A stretch of 64,000 bases of DNA from Moringa oleifera (lineage: Eukaryota > Streptophyta > Magnoliopsida > Brassicales > Moringaceae), in NCBI GenBank assembly GCA_021397835.1, contig JAJFZO010000575.1:3043001-3107000 (forward strand). Direction: 5' to 3'. The notes beneath the pieces were generated by a model, which searched no databases, was not told the origin of the DNA, and saw nothing but the letters and a program-made list of their open reading frames with translations. Positions within the stretch are counted from its first letter, which is position 1; each line of letters starts with the position of its first letter. Of the stretch, positions 36,610 through 48,931 are shown piece by piece. Made by a program: the position numbers and the translations under genes.

Positions 36610-37810
36610 TGGATGCTACATCTAACTCATAGTTCACAGTACAGGAACATTTGGCTCATCGATCGAGCTGGCAAAGCTTATCACGTCTTGGGTGAGTAAG
36701 CTAAGTATAGGCAGTGTTTGCGGTGGCAACTGGCAAGAGAACCAGAGCTCCACCTGTGGATTGTAGTGATCAATCAAGTGAGCAGCTGGAGGTCTTGTTC
36801 TTTTGCCATCTTTTTCTGTTCTTTTTTCTTGGGATGGTGCTCGCATTTGTTATTTTGCTTTATATAATGTAATAGATCGATACCCTCATAAAGATGCCTG
36901 CGAATTCTTGTTTGCTCTAGAGATCTTTCTATTTCGGGTAGCCTTTCTATATAATCTACTCATTAGTTAACTTTGAGAGAGTAAAAGAAAGGCAAAGAGG
37001 AGATGCCAGAGTTGAGAACGTGGAGAGAGGTTAAAGGAGGGCCTGAAAGAGAGAGAAACCTTGGGTTGTGGCCTGATTTCATAATTGGGATTGTGAGGGA
37101 GAACCCAGCCCAGAGTAAGATTTGGGCCAAGAACAAGGCCCAACCATTCCCATATTGTCAATTTCTCGTTAGGTTTTCGAATTGAGATTGATCCGTGACA
37201 AACCTCCGAAACGAAGAAACTGAAACTGGGTTAGTCTTGTTGAGGTGATCCATGTACTCCATGATTAACTGCAAAGAGCTTACAGTGAAACTGGCAGAGG
37301 ACCGATGATGATGATTCACAGAAGAAGCTTCATGGGTTGACTGGAAGGCAGAGTTTCAGGCCGAGCCCATTAAGACATGTTGACAATCCACCTTGGGCAT
37401 AAGAGGGCCATTAACGCTATTTTTGCTTTTTTTTTTTTTGTTAATGGGTTAAACGTTAAATCGGCCTCCCTTATTGATGTTGATTCTTGGGTTGTGCCCG
37501 TCCGTGATTGCGTCTTATAATGCGTGTAATACTGTCTCCTCTCTGTTGTTATTCCAAGAAACAATCAGCGAAAGTTCTCCTTCTCTTTCGTACACTCTCC
37601 TGCATGCCAATGGCTTACCCATAAGTAGTTCAGAGGCCCTGCAAATTCGATTCTCTAAAGTGAAAGGCGCGCAAACTGAAGATCCAACGTTTGCTAATCT
37701 TTTCAGTCAATCGGGAAGCCCCAAAATTCTCATATAAAATCCTCTGTCTAGGGTTACCGTTGGGAGAAACCAGCATATCGCTGAAAGGAACGAAGAGAAG
37801 ACAGATTGAT
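36610..37810. other. Intergenic, array promoter to RING-like gene leader
   Basis: No family-like frame. The last few hundred bases (about 37500-37810) are the presumed promoter and leader of the Cys-rich gene at 37825. Confidence 0.5.
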
Positions 37811-37822
37811 ATGGTGGCGTGA
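37811..37822 (+). other. Three-codon upstream ORF (Met-Val-Ala-stop)
   Basis: ATG GTG GCG TGA ends two bases before the main start codon at 37825, in a different frame. Such a minimal uORF would be expected to lower or tune initiation at the main ATG if it lies in the transcript; the transcript start is not known. Confidence 0.5.
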
Positions 37823-37824
37823 AG

Positions 37825-38388
37825 ATGAAGAGGGAGCCGTGTGGAGGTTGCGGTGGAGGGGACCGGTGGCTCCTCCACAACGTGTGCCTGAGGGGAACGT
37901 ATCGGCGGCTTTGTACGAATTGCGTGCTGAAGAACCACCGGGGATTTTTCTGCCCCATCTGCCTCGATGTGTTCGACGAATCCCCACCTCCTCACCTGCG
38001 CGTCATGTGCGTGAAGTGCCCCTCCATTTCCCACCCTTCCTGCGCCCCTTCTTCCTTTTCCTCCTCTTCCTTCCTTTGCCCTCCCTGCTCCCGCCCCAAT
38101 TTCTCCTTCTTCTCACCCGTTAATTCTCCGGGTAGTCATAATCACGATCAGAATGATCACTTCCAGGTCCTTGGTAAAAACTCCGCAAAGGCCCTTGTCG
38201 CAGCCGCCAAGATCGCAGCGGTTTCAATGACTAAAGCGGCCGCCCTCGCTAGGGTTGAGGCTGACAATAGGGTTAAAGAGGCTGCCTTGGCCAAGAAGAG
38301 GGCCAAAGAAGCTCTGGAGCTACTCGCTGACTTGGTCCACAACCACAACAACAACAATAGTTCTTTATTGGTCCCTGCTAAGAATTGA
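37825..38388 (+). CDS. Cys-rich RING/FYVE/PHD-like zinc-finger protein
   Basis: Single-exon frame of 187 residues. The N-terminal 95 residues carry many paired cysteines and histidines: CGGC, HNVC, LCTNCVLKNH, FCPICLDVFD, VMCVKCPSISHPSC and LCPPC. This is the pattern of plant proteins annotated as RING/FYVE/PHD zinc-finger superfamily. The CPIC...CVKC-H-C spacing suggests a cross-brace zinc fold of PHD/ZZ kind rather than a canonical RING. The C-terminal half is a long Ala/Lys/Glu-rich helix (AKALVAAAKIAAVSMTKAAALARVE onward in pieces), probably coiled coil, then an Asn-rich tail. Role unknown; protein or chromatin binding is likely. The frame is open upstream to a GTG at 37819, but the first ATG is 37825. 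Confidence 0.78.
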   Translation: MKREPCGGCGGGDRWLLHNVCLRGTYRRLCTNCVLKNHRGFFCPICLDVFDESPPPHLRVMCVKCPSISHPSCAPSSFSSSSFLCPPCSRPNFSFFSPVNSPGSHNHDQNDHFQVLGKNSAKALVAAAKIAAVSMTKAAALARVEADNRVKEAALAKKRAKEALELLADLVHNHNNNNSSLLVPAKN

Positions 38389-39062
38389 TATTTTGCTCAC
38401 AAACGGTGGTGTTTCCATGAATTCCGGCCACCGGTTCAGGATTCTGATTCATGGGTTTATACTATCATAGTTCCGGATTTGAGTTTTGATTCTTCTCTCT
38501 TTGATCTTGCGCGCCTGCAGTGATGGTTCTTTAGGATTAAGAACAGAGTTCTTTTTTTTTGGTTCTGTACTCAGGGATATGGATTTGTAGGCAGGAGATG
38601 TACTCATGTCAATCTTTTCATTTTGCCTGCCAAGCCAAGCCATTGCTGCTTGCTTTATCATGAACTTCTGTAATGCTATTGCATTTGTGCCCTTTAAATA
38701 GAATCATTCTTACAATAATATCATCCTTAAGATCCTCTGAATGGGGTTATGATTAAGAGTGACAAACAGAAAGTGAAAGATTAATGAATCAATTTGATTT
38801 CAAATCTTTATTACTCTGGCAATTGCCAGCTTTTTTAAATGCAGAGCACATTTACAAATTTTGGAAGAAAAAATGTGAAGAAAAGCTTTACAATGTGTAC
38901 CTATGTATAAACCATTGAAATGTTTATACTACAGACTTCATTAGCTACCAGGAAGGTGGTAAAGGATGACCATGACCATCCTGACACCGTGAAGTTGGTA
39001 CTCTTTTCCAGTTGAAAATTGTTTGGCTGATTTCTTCAAATTGTGACTGGGGATCAAGGAGC

Positions 39063-40868
39063 TCAGTGTTTCAGGCCAAGGAAGTATGGTGCACCAGTTG
39101 CCTGCAACCACATGTTTCCTTGGATGAATGGACCAGCTGTGAACTGAAGAGCCTCGTTTTTGTTTGTTATCACATGGTAACCCTTCCACTTCACTCTCAT
39201 ATTGGTTGGAGAACCAGGGCCACGGTTTGCATACTCAGCATAATACAGCGTGTCCAGTGCAAAGTTGCCGTCCCATTCCAGCCACCCTGCTGGTACAATC
39301 ACATCTCCGATCGTCGATTCCATAATAACAGTTTTCGAGTACTGTTTCCATGGCCTGCCTAAGTAGGACGGGTACAGTTGTTTAACAGGGGCGAGCTTTT
39401 GCTCTGGAACAATGCGGCAGTTTTGGATAACCAAACCTGTGCTCTCTCGCTTGTCTGCACGACCATGGGCAGTCACTGTGTTCTTCTGGCCTTTCATGGG
39501 CATCCTTAAAATGATCAAGGAGTTCTGGATAACTGTGCTGGAGTCGCCGAAGATAAAGTCGACGGTGCCGGAGATGACGCAGTTGCGGTAGAATTGCCTG
39601 TGAGCTTGGACGTAAAGAGAATCTTGGTACCCATCAATTCTGCAGTTGTAGAAAGCAGATAGATCTGCTTTGACACGGAGCGCCACTGCCTGGTGTCCCT
39701 CTGGACCAGCTGTGTTCTGGAAACCCATTGACTTGGCTATGAATCCGTTCCCCTCGACGGCTGATAGATCAAAAGGGATGTCAAATTTTTGCAGAGTACT
39801 TGAAAAGAAGACAAGTAAAGATATGCTGGTGTGGATGAATAATGATCATTAAGAGAAGATGATTTACTCACAGAAAGTTGCAGTCCTGTAGGTTGTGATT
39901 TTGTCGAATTGGAAGCTTTTCTTTCCAGTCACAAGAGTCCTTCTTGACCCATCTCCATACATGAAGATGTTTACCTGTTTCTTGTCGACAGTTATGTATT
40001 CATCGTAAATTCCAGCCTTGACATAGATAACATATCTTCCCTGGAAGTTATTGGGATACGAAGCAAGGGCTTGACCAATGGTTTTGAATTGTCCACTGCC
40101 ATCTTTAGCCACCACTACATTAGGTTTCAGCCCTGCATTGTTATTGCTAGCCAACAGCTTCCTGTCTGCACCCGACATCCAGGAGGGATACTCACCATTC
40201 TCAGTTTCTAACAGTTGCCTGGTGCTTGGATTCTTGTCCAGAGTAATATTGAAGGCTTCGAAGATCCCTGAAATGGCAGAAACAATGGCAAGGGCATTGC
40301 TTGTCAGCTGAGTCGCATTTAGCATACCATTTGACAAGCTATCCTTCATTTCAGGTTGGATTGCTCCATCCATGCATGACTGCTGGTACGATATCACAGC
40401 GCTCAACCAGTTCTTGATCTCAGCCTCTCTATCGCTCATGGTGTGCAGCCTGCTATCACCCACCATTGAAAACGAAGCTTGCAGCTCAGCAACCGCAGAT
40501 TGCAACAAATCGTCACAATCTTCCTTTGCCATCTTTTGATAAGGGTCGTTCCCAGCCTTTTCGAAAACACTCCCTGCATGGCTCATCGCTTGCTTCACTG
40601 CCTCGATCGTGGCATTGATGGCAGCTTGAATGTAGTCCTGGGGAGTTGCACTTTGATTGTTGGCAACGGCATTCAGGCTACTAACACATACTTGCTTGTA
40701 ATCTGTTGGAGTGCAGATCGCTGCAACAGCCTTCGAAGCGGTAGACAATGCATCTGCTTCCTTGGATTGAGAATCATCTTTGCCGTTAAAACCAAGAATA
40801 AGGCCAATGCAAACTCCCACGACAAGAAGGATGGAGACTCCTGCGATGACTATCTTGCCAAACTTCAT
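39063..40868 (-). CDS. Pectin methylesterase with inhibitor pro-region (type I)
   Basis: Two exons, 40868-39872 and 39760-39063, 564 residues, in phase. An N-terminal membrane/signal anchor (about 6-27) is followed by a PMEI pro-domain (about 45-205; cysteines at 52, 61, 118 and 165) and a subtilase processing motif RKLL at 236-239. The catalytic domain (about 248-560) de-esterifies homogalacturonan in the wall. The active-site set is complete: Q356 (GHQA), Q378-D379 (YQDSLY), D400 (GTVDFIFG), R468 and W470 (LGRPW). The pro-domain keeps the enzyme inactive until cleavage in the Golgi. The usual QDTLY is QDSLY here, a conservative change. The pro-region opens with a Lys/Asp/Ser linker after the anchor. 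Which isoform it is cannot be assigned. Confidence 0.96.
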
Positions 40869-41354
40869 ATTTGCTTGATCTTCCGGTGAGAGCTTGAGGC
40901 TTATGATGAATCTCTCGGTGTTGTTGATGAGTTTTATAGGACATGGGTTTCTAAATAAAGGTGACTGGTTATTGGTTTTGGCAGCAAGGACGTTTAAGTT
41001 TAGATAGTTTGGTCATGTGGTTTAGGACAAGGCTTCCTTGACAGCCGCTAAGTAGTCACAGAGGAAGGATTGATGGTCCTTAGGAGACAGTTACTGTTGC
41101 ATCTCCGAAATCAATTCCCTCTCTTTAAATCTTTGGCCTCCTTTTGACTATTAGCTGATATTAGCATTGACAGAGTAGAAAATCACAAAATGAAATGTAA
41201 CTGAAAGATTTTCGGACCAGATGATAAAAACAAAATTTAGGACAAATCTTGGGGTCCATGTTTCCCTTTGGTCAGACTATGTTTTGACTTTCTATCTGGT
41301 CATCACTGATCTTTTACTCTCTAGGGTCTAAAGGCAAACCCCACCACGCAGACG

Positions 41355-43220
41355 ATGAACTCACTGCAGCTTCTTCAAGCCACCCCACCCACGAAGAGGC
41401 ACTACTCACCACTGCAGGGATTGCAAACATGCTCAACAATGGCTGAACTCAGGCAGTACCACTGCCAGAGTATCAAGCTCGGCCTTTCTGCTGATAACGA
41501 TGCCATGGGTCGTATCATCAAGTTCTCTGCCGTCTCTGAAAACGGTGATTTGGGTTATGCACTTCAAATGTTTGGCAGAATCCCTCACCCAGATGCTTTC
41601 ATTTATAATACCATAATGAGAGGTTATTTACAGGCCCAATTACCCAGAAGCTGCATTCTTTTGTACGCGCAAATGTTGGAAGAATCTGTTATGCCTAATA
41701 GATTCACTTTTCCTGCTGTTGTAAGGGCTTGTTGTGTTCATAATGCAGTGGAAGAAGGGAAGCAAGTGCATGCCCAAGTATTCAAATTTGGACACGAATC
41801 CGATGGGTTTGGTCAGAACAATTTGATTCATATGTATGTTAATTTTCAATCTCTGGAAGAAGCCAGGAAAGTCTTTGATATGATGCCCGATCGGGATGTG
41901 GTTTCTTGGACGACTTTGATAGCTGGGTACTCCAAATTGGGATGGGTTGACGAGGCATTTGAGATCTTTGAGCTGATGCCTGAGAGGAACTCTGCTACTT
42001 GGAACGCCATGATTGCTGCTTATGTGCAGAACAACCGTTTTGATGAGGCATTTGCTTTGTTCAATAGGATGAGAGCAGAAAATGTGGCACTGGATAAGTT
42101 TCTGGCAGCCAGTATGCTCTCGGCCTGTGCAGGAATTGGAGCCCTGGAGAAAGGAAAGTGGATTCATGAATATATTGAGAAAAGTGGAATACAACTGGAC
42201 TCAAAACTTGCTACAACAGTTATTGTCATGTACTGCAAATGTGGGTGCTTGGAAGAAGCTTTTGAAGTCTTCAATGGATTGCAACATAGAGGGATTTCTT
42301 CGTGGAATTGCATGATTGGAGGGCTTGCAATTCATGGACGTGGAGAGTCTGCAATTCAGCTTTTTAAAGAGATGGAGAGGGAGATGATAGCTCCTGATTA
42401 CATCACATTTGTGAACTTACTCAGTGCTTGTGCTCATTCAGGCTTAGTTGAGGAGGGGCGTAGTTACTTCCATTACATGGTTGAAGTCCATGGAATTGAA
42501 CCAGGAATGGAGCATTATGGATGCATGGTTGATTTGCTTGGAAGAGCTGGAATGCTGGAGGAAGCCAGAAAACTTATACAGGAAATGCCCATGAGCCCCG
42601 ATGCAGGTGTCTTGGGTGCTCTTCTTGGAGCTTGTAAAATCCATGGAAACATAGGGTTGGGAGAACAAATAGGAAACAAAGTCATCGAGCTAGAGCCTAA
42701 CAACAGCGGCCGCTATGTCTTACTGGCCAACTTATATGCCAATGCAGGCAGATGGGAAGATGTGGCAAACATCAGAAAACTAATGAATGACAGAGGAGTA
42801 AAGAAGACGCCAGGCTTCTCCTTGATCGAATTACAAGGTCACGTCAATGAATTCATTGCAGGTGGAAGGGCTCATCCTGAAGCCAAGCAGATATACATCA
42901 AAGTCCATGAGATGCTGCAACGCATAAGATGCATTGGCTATGTGCCTGACACTACTGATGGAGTCCTGCATGACCTTGATGAGGAGGAAACAGAGAACCC
43001 TTTGTACTACCACAGTGAAAAACTTGCCATTGCCTATGGCCTGTTGAAGACTAAACCTGGAGAAACTATTCGGATCTCCAAGAACTTAAGAGTCTGCAGA
43101 GACTGTCACCAGGCCACCAAACTCATCGCCCAGGTTTACAACCGTGAGATTATAGTCAGAGATAGGCATCGGTTCCACCATTTCAGGAAGGGACAGTGTT
43201 CCTGCAAAGATTACTGGTAG
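41355..43220 (+). CDS. DYW-class pentatricopeptide repeat protein
   Basis: Intronless, 621 residues, as is usual for the family. PLS-type pentatricopeptide repeats fill residues about 45-430 (for example DVVSWTTLIAGYSKLGWVDE, NSATWNAMIAAYVQNNRFDE). E and E+ motifs follow, with a PG box (KKTPGFSLIEL), then the C-terminal DYW deaminase domain with HSEKLAIAYGLL (zinc and catalytic HxE), CRDCH and the terminal CSCKDYW. DYW proteins act in mitochondria or plastids, where repeats bind one RNA site and the DYW domain converts C to U. All residues needed for deamination are visible. The short N-terminus is Ser/Thr/Lys-containing and could be a targeting peptide. The RNA target could be predicted from the fifth and last residues of each repeat but was not computed. 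Confidence 0.97.
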   Translation: MNSLQLLQATPPTKRHYSPLQGLQTCSTMAELRQYHCQSIKLGLSADNDAMGRIIKFSAVSENGDLGYALQMFGRIPHPDAFIYNTIMRGYLQAQLPRSCILLYAQMLEESVMPNRFTFPAVVRACCVHNAVEEGKQVHAQVFKFGHESDGFGQNNLIHMYVNFQSLEEARKVFDMMPDRDVVSWTTLIAGYSKLGWVDEAFEIFELMPERNSATWNAMIAAYVQNNRFDEAFALFNRMRAENVALDKFLAASMLSACAGIGALEKGKWIHEYIEKSGIQLDSKLATTVIVMYCKCGCLEEAFEVFNGLQHRGISSWNCMIGGLAIHGRGESAIQLFKEMEREMIAPDYITFVNLLSACAHSGLVEEGRSYFHYMVEVHGIEPGMEHYGCMVDLLGRAGMLEEARKLIQEMPMSPDAGVLGALLGACKIHGNIGLGEQIGNKVIELEPNNSGRYVLLANLYANAGRWEDVANIRKLMNDRGVKKTPGFSLIELQGHVNEFIAGGRAHPEAKQIYIKVHEMLQRIRCIGYVPDTTDGVLHDLDEEETENPLYYHSEKLAIAYGLLKTKPGETIRISKNLRVCRDCHQATKLIAQVYNREIIVRDRHRFHHFRKGQCSCKDYW

Positions 43221-45276
43221 TACCATGGCTGCCTGTTATCAGTCATGGGGATCTTGTATAGTTGCCTGTTAGACATTATTGTCTTCTAATGTATATAATG
43301 AACCTGGAAGGATTAAAAACCTTGAGATTTCAAAGAACCTGGCTTTACAGATTGTATTATTGCTCATTCTTGTCTGAATAAAAGATTGGTTTGTGCCTTA
43401 TTGTCCATTCTTGCTCTGTTTTGGCATGCCTGAGTTGAGCTGTTATGATAGAAAATGAAGTCAGAAGCCCAGAGCTTCTCATATGGGGGTACTTATGGAT
43501 GACTCGCCGAGTCAATGTCCCCTTCTACTCAGAGACTCACTGAGTCGACTCAAATCTAATAATGTTTCCATAAATGTGAGACAAAATCATTGAAAGAGTA
43601 ACAAATGAATTGTGTTGAGAAAACGATAGCCCACGCTCTGCTTCGGAGCGTGAAACACAGTACTACTTGTGGATTTCCAAGATGCTGCTTTGGGCGCGTT
43701 GGTTCAGGATAGTTTTCATTTCTACCCTTTTTAGAGTTTTGGTATTTATTTAATTTATTTATTGAATTCTAATTTAACAAAATATTTTAAAAAATGCGAG
43801 TTAGATTTGAAGAGAAACCCTAAAATCGCCCGAGTCGAGTTGAACCTTCTTTACCCAACCCATCCCCCCTCGTGACTCACCTCCCGAGAGACGATTCTCA
43901 GCTCGTTCTCGTTCCCTCCTTAATTTCTATATTCTTCTCAACTTTGTCTCCAATTCTACTAGCAGACGATCCACAGGTCTTACTAAGAATTTTTCGACTT
44001 TAAAAAATTTAGCCTTCAAAATCAGATGCTGATAAAGAATTCCAGTTACGCAGAATTTAGAGCTCTCAAAGTATGCCAAAATTGTGTAAACCTTCCGCTT
44101 TAGAGTACAGATAACAGGGCAACTTGTTATCGATTAATAGAATCATGGTTCTTTCTTTTCATTATTCTTTTATTGGTTAGCTTGTTGTTCGATTAATTTA
44201 TTGGATTGTCATATCTGTTTCTGCATTTGCTTCTTTGATTTTTTCGGTTGCAACAGTCAAAAAGATAAATTTTTGGTTCGACTTTGACATGAATGATAGA
44301 CTACTTAAATTTTGCATGACAAAGAAAAGACTTGGATTTTATCAAGCTAACCTCCATAGGTTTCTTTGCTGATGTTGATGCTCACAAAGTGAACTAGTTA
44401 TATCTGAAATCAAAAAGTAGGACTTGAAGCATCTCCTTGTTGCCCTTCTGATTCATACCCATTTGGGTGATACTGTAACATATGAATCATCAACACTCTG
44501 TTCAAGTATGATGTTTGTTACTGAACACTTGGGAGTGCAAGTTCAATGGAATTAAAAATTTTGAGGCAATGTGAGAAAAGTAGTTGGTGGCGCATGGAAT
44601 GTGGCAAACTATACATCACATGGACGCATAAAATGTCTTTTGAACCTACCATCACATGCTGCAGGAATCAATATTTTGTTTTATGTTGTTCTTCATAAAC
44701 AAAAAATATTTTGTTTTATGTTCAATATTGTAATTGGTTTAGGTTTGTGCAATACTTAATGTGCAAACAAATTAGTCTGAAATTGATGCATGCATACAAC
44801 CTATAGCCTTGGCTCTACTTCTTATAGGATGATTTCCACTCATGATTCCAAGAGTTATCAATGTCCTTGGTCATCTATTGAACATCATGGGTGTTTATCA
44901 GTTCTTCCTTTGCTGTCTTTTCCAATGTCAATATTTCATTTTCTATTTATAGTTTCCCTTCCTTGGGCATCATCAATGGTCTTCTTCGAATGCATGTGGG
45001 TGGTTTTCATTTTCGTAAAAAGCTTGTGTATTATTTTGTATTCTGTTGTTATTATTCCTTATATGATTTCTGGTTCTTTTCCTTTGACCTAATGCATATC
45101 TATATAGTTAAAAATATGTCTCTTTTTTGTAGTTACATTGAAGCCTAATTGTGGAAGCCTGGAAAGCTTTTTGGCTGCTCTAAATTAATACAGCTGTTGT
45201 TATGAACTTTTATTGCACAGCTTCATTGTTGCCTCTTATCCAGTTGTTCAGTTGGATAAGGGTGAAAAGTTCCTGA
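43221..45276. other. PPR 3' flank and hAT-like gene leader
   Basis: 43221-43800 is the PPR 3' flank and intergenic. 43850-44000 looks like a leader exon of the hAT-like gene (CT-rich, donor-like GTCTTAC near 43977). 44000-45220 would then be a leader intron ending at an AG near 45221. Short frames inside it (e.g. 44790-45148) resemble nothing. Confidence 0.45.
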
Positions 45277-48200
45277 ATGGTGGAGCTGATGGCCCCCTCG
45301 CGCTCCTCTGGCTTTGTTGACCCTGGATGGGAGCATGGTGTTGCTCAGGATGAGAGGAAGAAGAAAGTCAAATGTAATTACTGTGGAAAAATAGTTAGTG
45401 GTGGGATATACAGATTAAAGCAACACTTAGCTCGAGTTTCTGGAGAAGTTACATATTGTGACAAGGCTCCAGAAGAAGTATATATGAGAATGAAAGAAAA
45501 TCTGGAAGGATGTCGTTCGAATAGGAAGGCACGGCAATGCAAAGATGATGGACCAGTTTACGTGAATGTCCAGGCTAATGATGATGAAGAAGAGGAAGAG
45601 CATGGTAGGCTTAGGAGCAAAGGAAAGCAGTTGGGGGATGATAGGAATATGGTTCTAAACTTGAACCCACTTCGGTCATCAGCATATGTTGACCCTGGTT
45701 GGGAACATGGTGTTGCTCAGGATGACAGGAAGAAAAAGGTAAAATGCAATTATTGTGAGAAAGTAGTTAGTGGAGGTATTAATCGGTTTAAACAACACCT
45801 AGCTAGAATTCCTGGGGAAGTAGCACCTTGTAAAAATGCTCCTGAGGAAGTGTATCTTAAAATAAAAGAGAATATGAAATGGCATCGAGCTGGGAGGAAA
45901 CACAAACAACCTGATGCAACAGAAATGTCAGCATTTTATATGCATGTAGATAATGAAAATGAAGAGGATGAGAAAGAGGAAGATACTATGCATCCAATGA
46001 GCAAAGGAAGACTGACAATCGGTGATAAAAGATTGCGGAAAAATGTTAGGAGGACTTTCAATGTGACATCTCCAAGTAATGGTTCTGAACAATTCCTGAA
46101 GAAGTCCAAACTGGATCCTTCTTTTCTGAGGACAGTGAATGGTCAATCATTATCTTACAAGAAAACTAGAGTGAAAACTGGGTCCAGTAGAAAATCCCGT
46201 AAGGAAGTTATTTCTGCAATCTGCAAATTCTTTTACCATGCAGGCATTCATGCACAAGCAGCAAACTCGCTTTACTTTCATAAGATGCTGGAGTTGGTTG
46301 GTCAATATGGACAGGGTTTGGTAGGCCCCCCAAGTCAACTGATATCTGCTCGATTTTTACAGGAGGAAATTTCAACTATAAAAAACTATTTAGCTGAGTA
46401 TAAAACTTCCTGGCCAATCACTGGTTGTTCAATCCTGGCTGATAGTTGGGCAGATGCGGCAGGCAGGACATTAATCAATTTTTTGGTATCATGCCCCCAT
46501 GGTGTATACTTTTGCTCTTCAATTGATGCCACCGATATTGTAGATGATGCTTACAGTTTGTTCAAATATTTAGACAAATTGGTAGAAGAAGTTGGTGAAG
46601 AAAATGTGGTGCAGGTATGCTCTCATACCTTCCCTTTTATTCTAATCTCCAGGGATTCTTAATTATTAACTCTGAGGTGTACTTAACCATTAACCTTGAT
46701 CTCTAGCAACTTAACTTTGCCATTTTGCTTTGCTTCATCCCAATTTCCATTTTTTTTTTTTTTTGGGTAGGTAATCACTCAGAATACTCCTACCTATAGA
46801 ACTGCAGGAAAGATGCTCGAAGAGAAGAGAAAGAATTTATTTTGGACCCCCTGTGCCTCCTATTGTGTTGAGCGGGTCCTTGAAGATTTTACAAAGTTGA
46901 AGGTTGTAGGAGAGTGCATGGAAAAGGGCCAAAAGATTACAAGGCTCATATATAACCAAACTTGGTTGTTCAATCTTATGAAGAAAGAATTTACCCAAGG
47001 CCAGGAACTTCTGAGGCCGGCTGTTACCCGATATGCCTCCAGCTTTGCAACTCTGCATAATATGCTGAATCACAGGAGCGGTCTCAGAAGAATGTTTCAA
47101 TCAAACCGATGGATTTCATCTCAATTCTCCAAATCAGATGAAGGAAAAGAGGTGGAAAAGATTGTATTAAATGCTACTTTCTGGAAAAAGGTTCAGTATG
47201 TGAGGAAATCAGTCGACCCAGTAATGCAGGTGCTTCAAATGGTCGATAGCAGGGAAACTCTCTCAATGCCATACATTTACAGTTACATGTATAGAGCGAA
47301 ACTGGCAATTAAATCCATACATGGTGATGATACTCGTAAATATGGACCATTCTGGAGGGTGATAGACTATCATTGGAACTCCTTGTTCCATCACCCTTTA
47401 TACGTGGCTGCTTACTTCTTTAATCCATCATACAGATATCGTCCTGATTTTATGGCGGTAGGGCAGACAATGATGATTGGTTTGCAAAGTTTTCTTGATT
47501 CCTGCCTAACTGAATTATTTATTTGATATTGCTCAATTTGATTTTACTGTAGCATTCAGAGGTTGTCCGTGGGGTCAATGAATGCATTGTCCGGCTGGAG
47601 CCAGACACTATGAAAAGGATTTCTGCTTTGATGCAGGTAATCTTGTTAAGTTCACCATTTTCTGTTGTTTAAATACATCAGATCTCTTGACTGTTTTTCC
47701 CTCTAATGTCATGATTAATGCCTCAGATTCCTGATTACACTTCTGCGAAAGCTGATTTTGGAACTGAGTTGGCAATTAGCACAAGAACAGAGCTTGATCC
47801 AGGTAATGCTACTATATTACTTGCTTCATTTCAGATGTGAAATCTACTAGCATGCATGGATGGCCATGCAAAAAACATGGATTTCTTGGTGTTATGAGTA
47901 AATTTATTACTGATGAGTACTTTTCTCCTTGCTAGCTGCATGGTGGCAACAACATGGGATTGGTAGCTTAGAGCTGCAACGAGTAGCTATACGCATATTA
48001 AGTCATACATGCTCATCTTTTGGGTGTGAGCATGACTGGAGCATATATGATCAAGTCCACTGCCAAAGGCAGAGTCGTTTGGGACAGAAAAGATTAAATG
48101 ACCTCATCTATGTTCATTATAACCTGCGACTAAGAGAAAAACAGTTAAAAAGGAGATTCAATGACTCAATCACACTTGACAGTGCTATGGTAGAATGTTT

Positions 48201-48931
48201 GTTTGAGGACTGGATCATAGAAGCAGAGAAAAGAACCTTGCAAGAAGATGAGGTATTTTTCAACATTTTCTTCTTTTTACCCTCGAGGAGATCTTTGTCG
48301 TCTGAGTGATGTTAGAAGTTCCTAATCTAGTTTATGATTTTCATTGGTTGTTTGAGGCAAAATAGTTGAGCAACTAAGGTTGTCATGTTTGGATATGCAC
48401 TATGTCACTAGATTACATTATATGTCCCATTAAGGGATGATTTCAGTCCATAGTTTCGATATGGCTGAAAGCCAGACATAATCAAGTTTAGTTGGTTTAA
48501 GAAATATGAAAGAATCAAGAGTAGCTGAGGCTGGGATTCAAGTCTCTGGTGCTTGCCTTTCACTGTTTCCTTATTTATTAATTTATTTGTGGGACATGTC
48601 CAGCCCTTGCTTTCACCTTCCTGCTTGTTGAAGAAATATCCTATTCCATTGGGGAATTAATGGATTCTGGTTTCGCTAATGCAAGTATCAGTTAAAGCCT
48701 TAACATGTTTTGTAGGAGATCTTATACGATGAAGATGGAAGTACCAACGAGGATGAGTATGGAAACCGTTTGACAGATCATGAAGAAGGAACGAGTGAGC
48801 TGGGGAAGGGATCCACCGAGCTCATGGCTTTTGCTGACATACATTCCTTTGATGTTGATCCTGCTAATACAGATCCTGCCACTGATGCTGATGCTGATAT
48901 GGAGTTCTATGATGATGACTTCAGTGATTAG
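45277..48931 (+). CDS. Domesticated hAT transposase-like protein with two BED zinc fingers
   Basis: Six coding exons: 45277-46614, 46771-47457, 47553-47636, 47727-47802, 47936-48252, 48716-48931. They give 905 residues and all phases agree. Two BED zinc fingers lie at about 16-65 (C33, C36, H50, C61) and 140-187 (C157, C160, H174, C185). Both are preceded by the same VDPGWEHGVAQD segment, so the finger unit was duplicated with a 124-residue spacing. An acidic linker is followed by a transposase core of DUF659/hAT type (SILADSWADAAGRTLINFL; WTPCASYCVERVLEDF) and a C-terminal hAT dimerisation region (SLELQRVAIRILSHTCSSFGCEHDWS). The tail is very acidic. The open multi-exon frame without visible terminal inverted repeats, and resemblance to conserved plant genes (At3g22220 / At1g79740 type), point to a host gene, probably a nuclear DNA-binding regulator. 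Two starts (45277 or 45289) are possible. Confidence 0.92.

Noticed and set aside
37630..38034. 134-codon minus-strand frame over the RING/PHD-like gene start
   Set aside because: Antisense shadow of a GC-rich Cys-coding exon; no recognisable domain.
43626..43670. Short perfect hairpin (CACGCTC...GAGCGTG)
   Set aside because: The stem is only seven base pairs, with no terminator or regulatory context in a eukaryotic intergenic region; probably chance.
45277..48931. Active hAT transposon
   Set aside because: No terminal inverted repeats or target duplication noticed, the coding region is split by five introns, and it resembles known single-copy host genes.
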